NCBI GenBank assembly: GCA_954871525.1
Contig: OX940870.1
Location: 5,425,501-5,489,500 of the forward strand
Direction: 5' to 3'
DNA: 64,000 nt
From: Parietaria judaica
Lineage: Eukaryota > Streptophyta > Magnoliopsida > Rosales > Urticaceae
Part shown: positions 1-11,830 of the stretch, piece after piece
How the letters are laid out: the number at the start of each line of letters is the position of its first letter
Numbering within the stretch: position 1 is the stretch's first letter
The notes under the pieces: generated by a model
Databases searched by the model: none
Told to the model about the DNA's origin: nothing
What the model saw: only the letters and a program-made list of their open reading frames with translations
Translations under genes and position numbers: made by a program

Positions 1-994
1 CCAAAGGCTGTTAAGCGTGTCTTCCCGGAAGCCAAGTACGTTGTGTGCATGCAACACTTGTGGGCGAACGTAAAGTGCAAATATAGTAAATCGTCAATTC
101 AACAAATGTATTATAATTGTGCTAAGGCGTACACGCATAAAGAGTTCCATTATTGGTTGGATCAACTTTCATCAAAAAAGTCATCCATAAAGAAGTACTT
201 GCTCGAAGCTGGTCCGGATTTCTGGGCTCGTTCGCATTTCCCCGGAAAAAGGTATGGATTAATGACTACTAACATATCTGAATCCTTGAATTCCGTGATA
301 AAAGAAGCTCGTGGGTGGCCAGTAAGCGCACTTGTCTTGAGTTGGCGTTGTTTGCTACAAAGATGGTTCAACAAACAACGTGCTTTGATCCCCAAGATGG
401 TCAATGGACTCACTGCCCATGCTCAAAGCGTACTCATCGAAGCTGAGAGTAAAGCACGTAGAATGAACGTAAGTGTATTTATTATTTCACATTAATAGGT
501 AGTTATTAATGTGATATTTTGATCTTTTTTAGTACTGTTGATATTTATTAATTAATGTTAATGGTATGTTTATTCAGGTTGAGGCTATTAATGACAAGTT
601 GTTTGAGGTTATTGACGGCACGGTGCACAACGTCGTTAATATTGCATTAAAGACATGTTCGTGCTGCGTTTGGCAACTTGATGACGTCCCGTGTTCGCAT
701 GCTGCATCAGCTCTATATAGGATGAATTTAAGGCCCATCGATTTTGTTCCCGCATATTTCACAAAAGATGCGTTTATGGCGATGTATTCACATGATGTTA
801 ATCCGGTAACACATGACGGTGCTTGGGATCTGTCTACCGATGCAGATGTAATCAATCCTCCTGTCCAGAAACGTCAACCAGAAAGACCCAAGATGAAAAG
901 ATTCCGTTCAAAATCGGAGTTGCATCATCCGTACCACAATCGTTGCGGTAGGTGTGGAAAACCGGGGCACAACAAGAGGAGTTGTTTGTCGTAG
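1..994 (+). CDS. MULE transposase, C-terminal half (5' partial, two exons 1..468 and 578..994)
   Basis: This is the C-terminal 294 residues of a MuDR-family transposase, a DDE-type cut-and-paste enzyme. The frame is already open at base 1, where it reads AVKRVFPEAKYVVCMQHLW, the usual stretch of the MULE catalytic domain. A GT-AG intron (469-577, phase 0) follows. The second exon has a SWIM zinc finger of the CxC...CxH type (CSC near base 658, CSH near 700) and a C-terminal zinc knuckle, CGRCGKPGHNKRSC, just before the TAG stop. The SWIM plus CCHC tail is standard for MuDR-like transposases. The N-terminal part and first catalytic residues lie outside the window. No internal stop is visible, so this part could be functional. 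Confidence 0.85.
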
Positions 995-1790
995 CCAATT
1001 TCGTGAACTTTATGATATCAGTTTCCAATAAATTGTGTATCGAATCATAATTTTCAGTTTAAGCATTTACTTAATTTTTATATTTTATTTGTTCCTAAAC
1101 TGCGATGCTTGTTTCATGTTTGTTATTCATAGTACTATTGTTTATCTTCGTTAATTTCGTGACTAGTAAACTTTTTTATGGCTATTAACTTTTTTATCTT
1201 CGTTAATTTTGACATAGTTTTGGTTTAAATAGATTATATGTCAACACATAATGAATGTTAGTTATATTTCTCATTTAGTAAACAAAATTAAATATCCGAA
1301 TCACGTAAAAAAATGGCCATGCAAAAGCCTATTTGTATTTGTAAATCAGAAATTAACCGTATATGTCTTATAATAAGGAAACGGTAAAATTAGAAATTAA
1401 CAAAATCGGCGAGTCTTCATTTTTTTAACTTAAACCGTCATTAGATACACAATTATAACCGATTTTAACGTAAATTAATAATGTTTAATTATATTTCTCA
1501 ATATACATAACAAAATTAACATAAACTAATAGTGTATTTCATATATATTCAGCGATAACAGTGTGAAATTAAACAAAATAGTTCGTAAGAATGAACAATA
1601 CAAATAAAAAAGGAAAATATATGTTTGTTATAATCCTACTTCAAATCGTCCCAAAATGACAAAGCCGAAAATACGGTGCGTAATGAAATCACAGACAAAA
1701 TTAATTGGCCAAATTGTTTTGCCATAAAAACTACATGGTTCAAAAGGATGAAATAAAGTCGACTACATAGCCCAAATTACGTAACGAAGT
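995..1790. other. AT-rich spacer between the convergent MULE genes
   Basis: No gene-like ORF or RNA motif is visible on either strand. This is where an Ulp1-type protease exon of the minus-strand DUF1985 gene would be expected to continue, and none is seen. Confidence 0.5.
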
Positions 1791-4093
1791 TCAAATCCCC
1801 AGATCGAAAGACGGTTGACTTTCACAAACAACTCCCTCGTCGTCGTTTTCATCTTTTTTCGGCTTCTTTCCTTGAGTGTATGGCGGCCTCATGGATGGTC
1901 CTGGTTTGACAGTCCTCTTTTCTCGGAAGCTAACGACTTCCGGTTGTGTCGGTGGTTTCTCCTTCTTCACTTTCTTTCGTGTATAAGCCAATGGTAACAC
2001 CTTAGTTTTTGGCACCACTTCATTCTGTATGGTTTCTTTTTCTGTCTGTGAATTAATCCCCGCATCATCAATCAAAGAAATGTTGTTATGAATAAAATGT
2101 AAGTCACGTTTTATTGATTCGGCGCTGGCCTACAAAAAACAGATTTATAGCTTGTTAATATTTAAATCCAATACACTAATTTGGTAACATATTAACCATG
2201 GGAAAGCTTTATATTTAATTATTACCTGTGGACTGATGAACTAATTTGAAAGATTCTTATTCGGCATTGGGCTTGGAGTTGTGTCAACCTATTTTTGTGA
2301 ATAGGTCCATTTATTAACTATAATCAACCAAGACTAATCATAAAAAATGTACAATATGTTACCTGTGGACTGATGAGAAAACCTGAAACATTCTTGCTTG
2401 TCAACCTAGATTACATAAATCAAACATTAATTAACTCCAATCAACAACAATAATCACAATTGTCAGTTACTGTACCTGAGTTTGCTTTGCAGAAGCGGCT
2501 TCATTCATCAAGTGAATGTTTGATACTGGTAAGGTATTTGGTACCGGTGCACTAATGGTTGAATTTGCTCGCTCAGTTCGAGGCACGAGTAAGGGAGTTG
2601 TGTCATCCTAAATTTCAATATAAACACTGTTAGTAACGTAAATTAATCATAATTAATTTAAATATACATAAACAATATTATTATAATTAACAAGTAAGTG
2701 TCCACTACCTTCGCCTTTTTTGTACAATCCAAGCACCTTGTTTCCTCGAGAACAGTAACTCTTTCTTTCAGCATGGCTATTTCAGCAAACAACTGCTTAC
2801 TCTCGTCCACTGTCAAACCCGGATTAATACGCGAAGCGGACCTCGAAGTCTCCCCAACAACATGCTCCCGTGAAACAGTTCGTACATTGTAGTCGACAAC
2901 TTGGACCTTAAAAAAAACATAATGTCGTTAATACGTAAAGCTGTACATACGTTAAGTTGTAAACAAAATGAAAAAGTGAATTTTGGTTGACTACGCTTAC
3001 GGTTTCGCATTCAAATATCTTCTCCGTCAATTCTTCCCAGTCCGGTGACGAGTCATAAACCCACTTAACTAATGGGGGTTCGTCGTATGAAATATTCCTT
3101 GAAGTGAACCCGTCTTCTTCAAAGCACGGAACTGTCTCAAAAGCCCACGCAATTAATGGGAATATAAACCCATTAATATCGTAACCTGTCACTCTTGAAC
3201 CGAAACTTCTCGACTTCTTGAAGCTGTCTCTTAAAGCTTCGAAGCTCTTTCTACCCCAATGATACGACGCAAATGCTTCAGGATTGTTGGATAATTGCAT
3301 GTGATGTGCCATGTTACCATTTGAATGTTGCTTCGGTAGCACAATACACTCCAATATTGCTAAGTTCATCAGCGCAACCTTTTCTTCGTCATTTCCCGGC
3401 ATTTCATCTGCATATATATGGTTCAACAAATCGCTGATCTTCCGGTTATCTGGATTCACGAAGAATTTTTTTTGAAGCTTGTTCTCAATTGGTAGTTGCA
3501 TTAACGTGTTTGGAAGTGGTCCACATTTGAGACCTGTACAAGACATAAACATAAATCAACAGATTAGCAACATAAACATATGAACAGAAATTAACAGTTA
3601 TTAACAGAGATTACCAGAAATGTCTTCAAACTCTCTGAGCGTAAATTCCACAAGCTCGGGTCCAACTCGGAAGCACAAACACTGATGGTCATCTCCATTA
3701 ACTTGACGCAAAACCAATTGGTGCACTGTTTGCTTCGGAAAAGTTGTGCCATTTATTTTTAAAAAATAGCCAAACGGTCTTGCCGCGAACAGATTACGCA
3801 AGTTCTCCGTTTTTAAATGGCCAGCAATATTATTCAGAATGGACAGCTTGGAGTGGGAATGAATCCTTTGTTTTGATTTCCAAAACGTTTTCGGCACAAC
3901 ATAACTACCGGGCTGCAAAACAAAACTTTTTAAAATCTTATTCAAATAAATTTTAATGGATTCATACACATATTAACGAAACTTAACGTACCTCAAAAAT
4001 TTCAATCGGGACAGCAGTTGCCTTCCATTTGTTTGGTGATTTCCCCTTGTTTGGTGACTTCTGTTTACTCACACTTGACCGTGTGCGCTTCAT
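1791..4093 (-). CDS. DUF1985 protein of Ulp1-type MULE passenger, apparently without peptidase domain
   Basis: Exons read on the minus strand: 4093-3992, 3912-3615, 3533-3001, 2906-2709, 2607-2476 and 2129-1791. All have GT-AG borders and stay in phase, giving about 533 residues. The ATG at 4093 is followed by a Lys/Ser-rich leader. Exons 2-3 encode the DUF1985 domain (PFGYFLKING, VGPELVEFTLREFEDISG, GFIFPLIAWAFETVP). The rest is a charged linker ending in a basic, proline-rich stretch (PPYTQGKKPKK) seen before the Ulp1 domain in related MULE proteins. The stop at 1791 comes before any His-Asp-Cys peptidase signature. One or two tiny extra exons (2405-2363 and near 2290-2239) have splice borders but break the frame. 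Its role in transposition is unknown. Confidence 0.6.
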
Positions 4094-5082
4094 TTTGCTT
4101 CCTATGAAAATCAACGACAACTAACATTAAAATATGGATCAACAAATACTAACATGAATTAATATATCATATCATCAAATATTTGTAAGCAAATGTTCAT
4201 ATGAACAGAAATTCAACAACTAAAAACAGAAATTAACACAAACAAGGAGCTCTATTCAACAACCCAAACACATGCAAACCGATTTAAAACAAAAAACAAA
4301 TGTAGTGTATTAAAAACCCAAACACGATTAAAACCAACACAGATTTAGCATAAAAAACCCAAAATATTACTTGTATATAAAAGCAAACAAAACATAACTC
4401 CTAAGATGCCTCGCCGGAGATGAACTCCCCGTTAATGGCCAATAAAGACACATGCAATCGATTTTCACTCCTAAATACTCTAAATTAACATAAAAAAATC
4501 AAACCTAACCAAGTTCTCACTTCCGGAGGATGAAAGGTGAAGCCTTTTATAGAATGTTGGAGATGGCCTACCGGTTAATAGAAGATGAAGCCTCGCCGGT
4601 GATGCCTTCCCCGTGAACGGCCGGTGATTGCGACGAAGAATATGGAAGCTTGAAGAAGAACGAGTGAGAAGCTCGAAGAAATGTGTGTGTTTGTTCGACG
4701 AGTGACAAATGTAATTGGTCAATGTTAATTTCAAAAACACCTAAAAAAAAGGAGGTGGTTGAAAATTAATGTTACCCATTTAAATCCTGATTCGATGGCT
4801 AATTAATGGTGATATTCAGCATTAATTAATTAAATTTTATCAGATTATTAACCCACAAAATTCGAGCTTATTTTGAATTTATTTTAATTTTCGTTTTTAA
4901 TTATTAAGGGTAATTATGTAATTGGGAATTCACTTAAATGGTTAATTGGCTAGTTTACAAAATTAACCAAAATTTAGCTATTTTGCTAAACCCACTTTCA
5001 AGATTGGCTATTACCCTTAAGAACCCTTTAAAAAATAAATAAAAAATATTGCCTTGGAAATATAGTACATTTAGCTTCTAAT
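4094..5082. other. MULE right-end region and PPR 3' flank
   Basis: 4094-4740 is the probable 5' leader and promoter of the DUF1985 gene, with two CTCGCCGG/CCCCGT-containing segments (about 4413-4438 and 4590-4620). 4740-5060 is AT-rich and probably the element terminus; GGGTAATT at about 4909 and its inverse ATTACCC at about 5010 form a short imperfect inverted repeat. No gene is seen. Confidence 0.4.
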
Positions 5083-6369
5083 TTAGAGCAAATTATTATA
5101 TTCTCTGCGAATCATTACAGGTTTGAACCTTCCTACTTGTTTAAACCTCATCTCCAAGCCACCTTCTATCCTCTCTCTCGTCTCTTTATCCAGCAAATCC
5201 TCTTTCCCCAACGACGAAAGCGCTTCACAAACTAGCCTATGCGTATACTCTCGCGGCACCGAGCCTTTCTCGACGAGCTCAACAAGCAAATCCCTCGCTT
5301 CTGAAACCCGGCCAGCCTCGCAAAACCCGTGAATAATCGGCGTATAGCTGCTCGAAGAGGGCATTTCGGAATTCGTCGCTTCCATCTTCCTCAACATCTC
5401 CACGGCCTTATCAATCTCGTTCACCGTGCTATAGTATCGGATGAACGAATTGTACGTTACTCGATTCGGGGCACAACCCGTCTTCCTCATATCGTCGAAC
5501 AACTCCAGCGCTCTCTCGATCCGGTAAGTCTTGCAGCACCCGTTGATCAAGGCGTTGTACGTCACGACGTCGGGAACGAACCCCTTGAAGAGCATGATCC
5601 GGAACAAGTGGTTGGCCTCCCACATTCTGCGCCGGATCGCCTTTTTGCAGCCCGTCTGCAAGCCAAAGCGGCAGTACGAGCCGATCAGCACGGTGTAGGT
5701 GTAGACATCGGGCGGGCACCGGAATCCCGGAAGCTCCATCTGCTCCAGCAAGAACCTCGCCTTCTTGAAATTCCCGACCCTGCAGAGAGCGTAAATGACC
5801 GTGTTGTATGCGTATACGTCGGGCTTGCAACGGAGCTGCTTCATCCGGTAGAACAAGGCCAAGGCTTCTTTAACGAAACCCAACTCTCCCAGGACTTTGA
5901 TCAAACACGTGACGGTCGAAGTGGTCACAAGCACAGAGCTCTCTCTCAGCGCCATCTCTCTGAGAAAATCCCACAGGCATTTCAGTCTCTCGCCTCTGGC
6001 GAGAACCAGAGCCATCTCCCGGCACGTCTTCTCGTCGTGGGAGAATCCGAAGCGGCCCTCGACCCAGGAGAAGAACTCCATGGCCTTGTGCGCTCCGAGC
6101 TCGGCTCTGCGCGGGTCTCTGTACCGAAGCGCGTGGGACTCGCAGCGGAGGTTGCGTTGCCTGAGCGGAGCTCTGTGTCGGAGGGTGTTCTGGCAGCCGA
6201 CGGAGCGAGGCGACTGGAAGAAGAACCTGGGGACCGACCTTAGGACCTCGGAGACCGCCTCGGTGGTCCAGGCTGGCCGAGAGCTCGGCGAGGCGTGCGC
6301 GTCGAACGGGCAGTCGTGCAGCATGGCGGCGAGGGTTTGGTTGACGATGGGCGTATATCTGTTACCCAT
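5083..6369 (-). CDS. P-class pentatricopeptide repeat (PPR) protein
   Basis: Intronless 428-residue protein beginning MGNRYTPIVNQTLAAMLHD. P-class PPR proteins bind organellar RNA in a sequence-specific way and act in RNA processing, stability or translation. After a ~95-residue N-terminal region there are about six degenerate 35-residue repeats: VTCLIKVLGELGFVKEALAL, PDVYAYNTVIYALCRVGNF, PDVYTYTVLIGSYCRFG (followed by an insertion), PDVVTYNALINGCCKTYRIE, PNRVTYNSFIRYYS and SSYTPIIHGFCEAGRVSEA. There is no E or DYW domain, so it is not an editing-type PPR. The N-terminus and overall shape recall Arabidopsis At1g77405 (from memory). An organellar location is likely by family. The long antisense ORF across this gene is a GC-content shadow. 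Confidence 0.9.
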   Translation of the reverse strand: MGNRYTPIVNQTLAAMLHDCPFDAHASPSSRPAWTTEAVSEVLRSVPRFFFQSPRSVGCQNTLRHRAPLRQRNLRCESHALRYRDPRRAELGAHKAMEFFSWVEGRFGFSHDEKTCREMALVLARGERLKCLWDFLREMALRESSVLVTTSTVTCLIKVLGELGFVKEALALFYRMKQLRCKPDVYAYNTVIYALCRVGNFKKARFLLEQMELPGFRCPPDVYTYTVLIGSYCRFGLQTGCKKAIRRRMWEANHLFRIMLFKGFVPDVVTYNALINGCCKTYRIERALELFDDMRKTGCAPNRVTYNSFIRYYSTVNEIDKAVEMLRKMEATNSEMPSSSSYTPIIHGFCEAGRVSEARDLLVELVEKGSVPREYTHRLVCEALSSLGKEDLLDKETRERIEGGLEMRFKQVGRFKPVMIRREYNNLL

Positions 6370-7208
6370 CGGCTTTGTTGTTTGGGAAGAACTCAGAAGC
6401 TGACAAGCATTGTCGGAAATGGAGTTGTATTTAACGATGTTGACGATGATTCAGTTCAGTTAGGCAATGCAGTGACTGAGAAGAATGAAAAATACACAAC
6501 GACAATGAAAACGACCTTCAACTGTGAAAACGACAATAATATGAATAGGTGATATCAGTTACATGGAATAGACACCGGGCCGGTCCTGAGTTCGAAGGGA
6601 AGGTAGGCGTGGAATAATTTATGATTTGTTTATTTATTTATTTTAGAGTCTCAAATAAGAAAGGGATAATAATTTTTAGGAGTTTCCAGCAATTTTGGCA
6701 AATTAGGTGGAAAAATGAAAGGAACTGCATAAAGCAAGATAAAAACAACAAAACCACAGTTCAACGACATTAATGAATCGAAATGGAGAGTTGAAGAAAA
6801 TACGAAGAGAGATAAACATTGAAGTTTAAAACGACAAAGTTGATGAAACAAAGTTAAAAACTACCATGCTGTTACAAAGAAACGACATGGGGATTTTTTT
6901 TAATTAATTAATAGAAGGAACAAAATCTACTTTAACTCGACAGAGTTACCAAGGGCAAATAGGGAAGTTAAAAAATAATTATAGTGTGAGAAAAGAAGCC
7001 ATCTATATTATCAGAATAAGGGTCTCAAGAAGCCATTTTCCTCTGAATCTTTACATCTTTTAAACCCATCACCATGGAAGCTCACCCTCATTGCCCTAAT
7101 ACACTTTCTTCATGAGCAAATGCTTTGGTCAAAAAGTGTCCCTATCTGAAGCACGTAAGAATGTCTCGGTACACAACACGCTTTATGAAGGGGGGAAATG
7201 ACAAATAA
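6370..7208. other. Spacer between PPR promoter and RFC3 3' end
   Basis: Contains the PPR 5' flank (about 6370-6600) and probable RFC3 3' UTR (about 7020-7208). No ORF, repeat or RNA gene is recognised. Confidence 0.5.
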
Positions 7209-9625
7209 TTACTTAGCGGCAGCAACCAGTGTGGCTCGAGCTTTCGTGAAAGAGGAAATAAGTGATCCCAGTTGTAATTTGTCGTTGCAACTTAAGCTTA
7301 ATCGGTACCTGAAAACAGAACGTAACAATGTCAAATAGTTTCACAAGTTCCGATTCAATAAGGTGTTGAGCAAGGAACCTAAAGAAGGCTTAAAATAAAT
7401 GGTTAAATGCTTTCGACTTTGGTTTATAGGGATTATGTGCGTAATTATGTTACTTGGGGGACTTTCGGGCACATAAAATAGAGAGCAATTAAGAGAGCAT
7501 ATGTGCATACTCTATGTCTGCTAGATCGTTGATCAACCGAACTCGAACATCTGATGGCATCTTTATCTTAAAGATAAACCTGTTCAAACAGCGACAGTGC
7601 TTAGAAATCGACAAATAAACTATCAGGAGAGAATATTATCTTAAATATGAACCATTAAACTTACATTGTCACTTCTCTAGCAATATCTACTAAGGCCAAA
7701 CCTTTCTTTGCTTTCATATCAGATATTCCTGTAATGAATTTTCAAAAGCCAGTGGGTATGGGCTCAGTATAAGGAAATCGGGTTCATAACCGGAACACTA
7801 ATGAGCTAATAGTAGAGATTTACTAAAGTAAGGATGCTATTACTCTTAAAACTCTCGGAAAACTTTTCGTTTAGAAGCCAATATGCTATTTGCTCAATAT
7901 CTTTGGGTAATGGATTTCCAGTGCACATATAAACTTCTTCTTCTGTTATCTTCTGTGAAGCCATATGCGTTGACTGTGTACATTCACAAAGAGGAATCAG
8001 CAATTCACGAGGAATACAAAATATAAGAAATATATATAATGATTATGGGACAAAATCAATCAAAATGTTAAAAGTACATAGATAAATAAATAATATCCAA
8101 AATGCTTAAACTATCAAGCAGAAAATCATTTTCTAAACTGCATATTTAAATTTAAACAAAATACAAAAAGAAAAATAAAAAGAAAAATTATGTCATCAGA
8201 TTCAGCAAGGAAGCACAAATAATTATTAATACAAAGTACAAACAAAGATCTAACTAACCTGTAAAATGTTCAAAGCCTTTCTCATATCGCCATTGCTTAG
8301 TCGTACAAAGGCTGCCAAGCCACTCTCAGACACATCAAGCCTGTTTACAATGCAAGTTAACAAAGAAATGAAGAATGGCCCGAGATTTTCAGTTATCATG
8401 AATTTAACAAAAAGAGGAATAATTACTTACCCTTCAGCTTCTATAACATGCTTGAGCCGTTCAGAGACGTGGAGAGAATCAAGCGGAGCAAATCTAAAAC
8501 GAGTACATCTAGACTGTAGTGCAGCAATAATTTTGTTGACGTTGTTACAGATAAGAGCGAATCGTGTATTCTTTGTGTATTTTTCAATAACTGCACCACA
8601 GACGATAGTCAAGAACATATATATTACGAGATACGGAGCTATTAACTCGAGCACTAATTGAAATAAAAAAATTGACATGCAATTGCGTAAGCCTTACTAT
8701 ACCTCTTCGAAGAGCATATTGTGCGTCCTTAGTCATGGCATCGGCTTCATCCAGCAATATCAACTTCACCGACGACTTTGGGCTGTCAATCAAAACCTCC
8801 TCATGATCAGATTTATATAAATTGACACTTGATACGAGTTTAATAATCATACAAAAACGTACAATAATTTAATTTGTTTCCTTCCAATTTACCAAAGGGA
8901 TTATGAACCGTCATCTCACATTTGAACAAAATTTGTAGAAAAAACTTGCACGAAAGAGAAAATACCCAAAAGAGAAGCTTTGAGTACTAGCAAAATCTTG
9001 GATCTGTTGACGCACAACATCGATTCCTCTGTCATCTGACGCATTCAGCTCTAGAATCATGTTGTGATATTGCGCCCCGTAGAGCTTTCGAGCCACTGCG
9101 AGAATTGTCGACGTCTTTCCCGTACCCGGAGGTCCGTAAAGCAGAAGATGAGGCAATCTGTTCTCACTAGTCAACCTATCAACTGTTCAAACCAAAGAAA
9201 GAGAAAATTCAAACAAATAATACTAGAATCCTGGAGAATTTGGCCATAGCACAGTAAATTTTCCAACGTCTTCGCTACTCTCAAATCATGATCGCCAGAC
9301 AATGAGATACACAAATCGAAAGCACGATCCAAATCATACGATTATCGCACCAAACATAACTCCAGAAACCAAACGGATAATCGAAATGAAGGATCAGGGA
9401 AATGGTTTTGCGAAACCCTAGGGGAGAACGAGAAAGCTCACTCGTGTCGACAATGTCGCGGTGAGCAGCGACGTCAGCCAAGGACTGAGGCCGGTACTTC
9501 TCGACCCACGGCGTGGCTTTGGCGCCGGATGACGGGACGGCGACGCTCTTGCCCTTGTTGGTGGGCTTGTCGGGGCGATTGATGTCGCCGTCGTCGACCT
9601 CCATGAGATCTATAACTTCAGCCAT
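7209..9625 (-). CDS. RFC3: Replication factor C subunit 3 (clamp-loader small subunit)
   Basis: Nine exons: 9625-9442, 9182-8966, 8782-8703, 8590-8431, 8340-8259, 7973-7844, 7728-7665, 7579-7511 and 7308-7209. All are in phase and give a full-length 361-residue protein. The heteropentameric RFC complex loads PCNA onto primed DNA with ATP. AAA+ motifs are intact: Walker A GPPGTGKT at residues 78-85, Walker B LILLDEAD ending at 148, and the RFC-box arginine finger SRC at 187-189. An acidic leader ([16 protein letters not shown]) precedes the WVEKYRP motif, as in Arabidopsis RFC3 (At1g77470, homologue of human RFC5). The C-terminal collar helices end at TLVAAAK. It lies head-to-tail behind the PPR gene, on the same strand. 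Nothing in it is broken. Confidence 0.93.
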
Positions 9626-10222
9626 GGCTGTTCACGGCGTTTGGGTGGGTCAGCTCTGGGTTTCTAGGGTTTCTCTGAGCTGTGCTCGAAGGAGAGAGAG
9701 GAATTGTGGCGCCAAAACAACTGGTTTCGAAGCGGGAGAGTGTAGGTTTTCCTTTTCCCTACGGTTCGTAACGCTGCTTTTCTAATTTTTGTCTTTAGTG
9801 TGGACTATTTGTTATTTGCACGAGTGGCCCTTTGACATATCGGTATGTGAAAAAATATCCCCTAAATTTAGGCCAATTCATGATATAGCTCCCATGTTTT
9901 GTTTTTTATTATAATTTATTTACAATACCGTAAAAATATCGTTAGATTAATACTTTATTTATTAATAATCTCGTGAAAATAATAATTTTGTGAAGTCTCG
10001 ATTCTAATTAGCATCACTTACTTATCTATTGACATATTAATAACCTCAATAATATAGTAAAATTATTTAGTCTAAAACAATATTAGTATTATTTATAGAA
10101 TATAAATTTCTACTGTAAATAAATAGTGAAGAAAAATTACTATTTTCCTACACTTAAACGTACTAAACATACAATAAACTCGATTTCTATATAAAAATAG
10201 CAAATTATACAATTATTATGAG

Positions 10223-10516
10223 TTATTGGGTGCGTTTGGTTCAACTTAAAAAACACATGTTTTTGTTTTTAAAATAAACTAAACTACTTTTTAGGTGTTT
10301 GGTAAGTTTTTTTTTACAAAAAACACAAAAACGATTTTAGATTTTTGAACACAAGTCATAAAAAGGTAGGAATCGTAGCTTTTGGTTTTTTTCTAAAAAC
10401 AAAAAAATAGATTTGAGTTTATTTTAGTCTTTCTACCTTAAATATTTTTTTTACCAAACATTAAATCAACTTTTGTTACCAACAAAAACGGATTTATAAA
10501 CAATTTATCGAACACC
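10223..10516. repeat. Possible degenerate MITE
   Basis: GGGTGCGTTTGGTTCAAC at the left and ACCAAACATT / CGAACACCTG toward the right look like opposed ends of a small hAT- or Harbinger-type MITE, with an A/T-rich interior of TTTTTGTTT and AAAAACA runs. Ends and target duplication cannot be fixed. Confidence 0.25.
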
Positions 10517-11149
10517 TGTCAATTTTTAATTTATTTTTTTGATAGTTTGTTTAAAAAACGGAAATTTAAAATATTTAAAAAAAAATAAAGTTGTACACAA
10601 ATAATATTGTTAATTTTAATAAATTAACTTTCCTCAATTACTTATCTTCCATTTCCAAGTGGTAATTATAGTGCTTGAAGTCTTCATCCGAAATTTTTTT
10701 GGGTTTGATTCGTTCTCTAACAACATTGGGATAGTATTCTTAATATCGGATTGGTATTTTCTAAAGAGAAATGGCTCTGTATAGTTAAATAGTAACGTTT
10801 GATTAGCAAAATACCAAACATGTATTTTATTTTTTTAACATAGCTAATATGTATGAGGTGACATTTTAATATCAGAATTTATTCATATTATACTCTTTTA
10901 ATTATCTTTTTTAGACGATTAAAATTCTAACGAATTAACTGTTAATATACCAAAAACATGTGTTTAAAAAATTGCTCCTTGAATATCTCGATTTAATTTT
11001 CTAAAAATTAAATAGGAAATATCCTTAATTTTAGCCACATATAAAATTTGTAACTACTTTGATATTAATATTGATATATTTTTTTTAAATATTAAACATG
11101 ACATAATACCTATTAACATATAAAAGATTTTGTAAATAAATACATAACC

Positions 11150-11830
11150 TTTAGAAAAAAAAATTAATAATTAAAATTCAGTTGTATTACCAGCTTTTAT
11201 ATATATATATATATATAAAAACAAGTATCAACAAAATGTATATATAAACAAGCATTACAAGTTTATATATGTATATAAACAAGTATTAACAATTTATGAA
11301 TATATATAAACAAGTACCGGTTGGTAATTCTCGTTTTTTGGTTTATTTACGATTGGAATGGTTGAAGTCGACAATGGTTGAATCTCCGTGAATGGAAGTT
11401 GGTGAATCGCCGTGAATGGAAGCTGATTGAAGTTGGCGAGGTGGTTGGACGAATAGCTAGGTCAAAGTTTTTCTCACTTGTATGCTTACGAAATAAGAGG
11501 GCTTCGAATTTTGTATTCTTTAATTTTATGGACTTTTAATTTCCAATGTAAATTTTATATTTAATTTAATATTAAAATTAAAATTCGAATTATGAATTAG
11601 TGGAAAATAATATTGTTAATTATAATTGGATATTAAAATCATAATGTATAAATATGATATTTAAGGGTATATAAGTCATTTTATAGTCATTAACGTGGTA
11701 TATTGGCTATGGATAAATACAAACAAAAAATTGACTATTTAGCAAATATCAACTTTTTATTTGACTATTATGCTATAATGCCATTTTTTAAATATAATAT
11801 ATATATATCGGATTGGTATCTCTGATAATT
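11150..11830. mobile_element. Possible MULE terminus relic
   Basis: The order of motifs (TTAAGGGTA, a GGCTAT box, then TTGACTATTTAGCAAAT) resembles the right end of the MULE at 4900-5000 (TTAAGGGTA, GGCTAG, TTTAGCTATTTTGC). Upstream is a GAATGGAAG-rich stretch that may be leader sequence. No transposase remains. Similarity was judged by eye only. Confidence 0.3.
11213..11312. repeat. Short tandem repeat, ATATATAAACAAGTATTAACA-like
   Basis: Four imperfect copies of a unit containing ATATAAACAAG followed by TATTAACA or CATTACAA, next to an (AT)n run at about 11198-11216. Confidence 0.6.

Larger units (their letters stand above)
1..5060. mobile_element. Mutator-like element (MULE) carrying a DUF1985 gene, left end outside window
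   Basis: A MULE transposase gene (+) and a DUF1985 gene (-) face each other across about 800 bp of AT-rich DNA. DUF1985/Ulp1-like genes are typical passengers of the Kaonashi (KI) class of plant MULEs, so both probably belong to one element. The left end is outside the window, so neither terminal inverted repeats nor the target duplication can be checked. The right boundary is a guess. From about 4740 the sequence turns AT-rich, with a GGCTA-TTTAGCTATTTTGC-like tail that resembles MULE ends, fading near 5030-5060 just before the PPR gene. The passenger seems to lack its catalytic domain, so the element may be partly decayed. Confidence 0.6.

Noticed and set aside
5329..6243. 304-codon ORF antisense to the PPR gene
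   Set aside because: Mirror of a GC-rich coding sequence; composition and motifs do not resemble a protein family, while the PPR frame has clear repeats.
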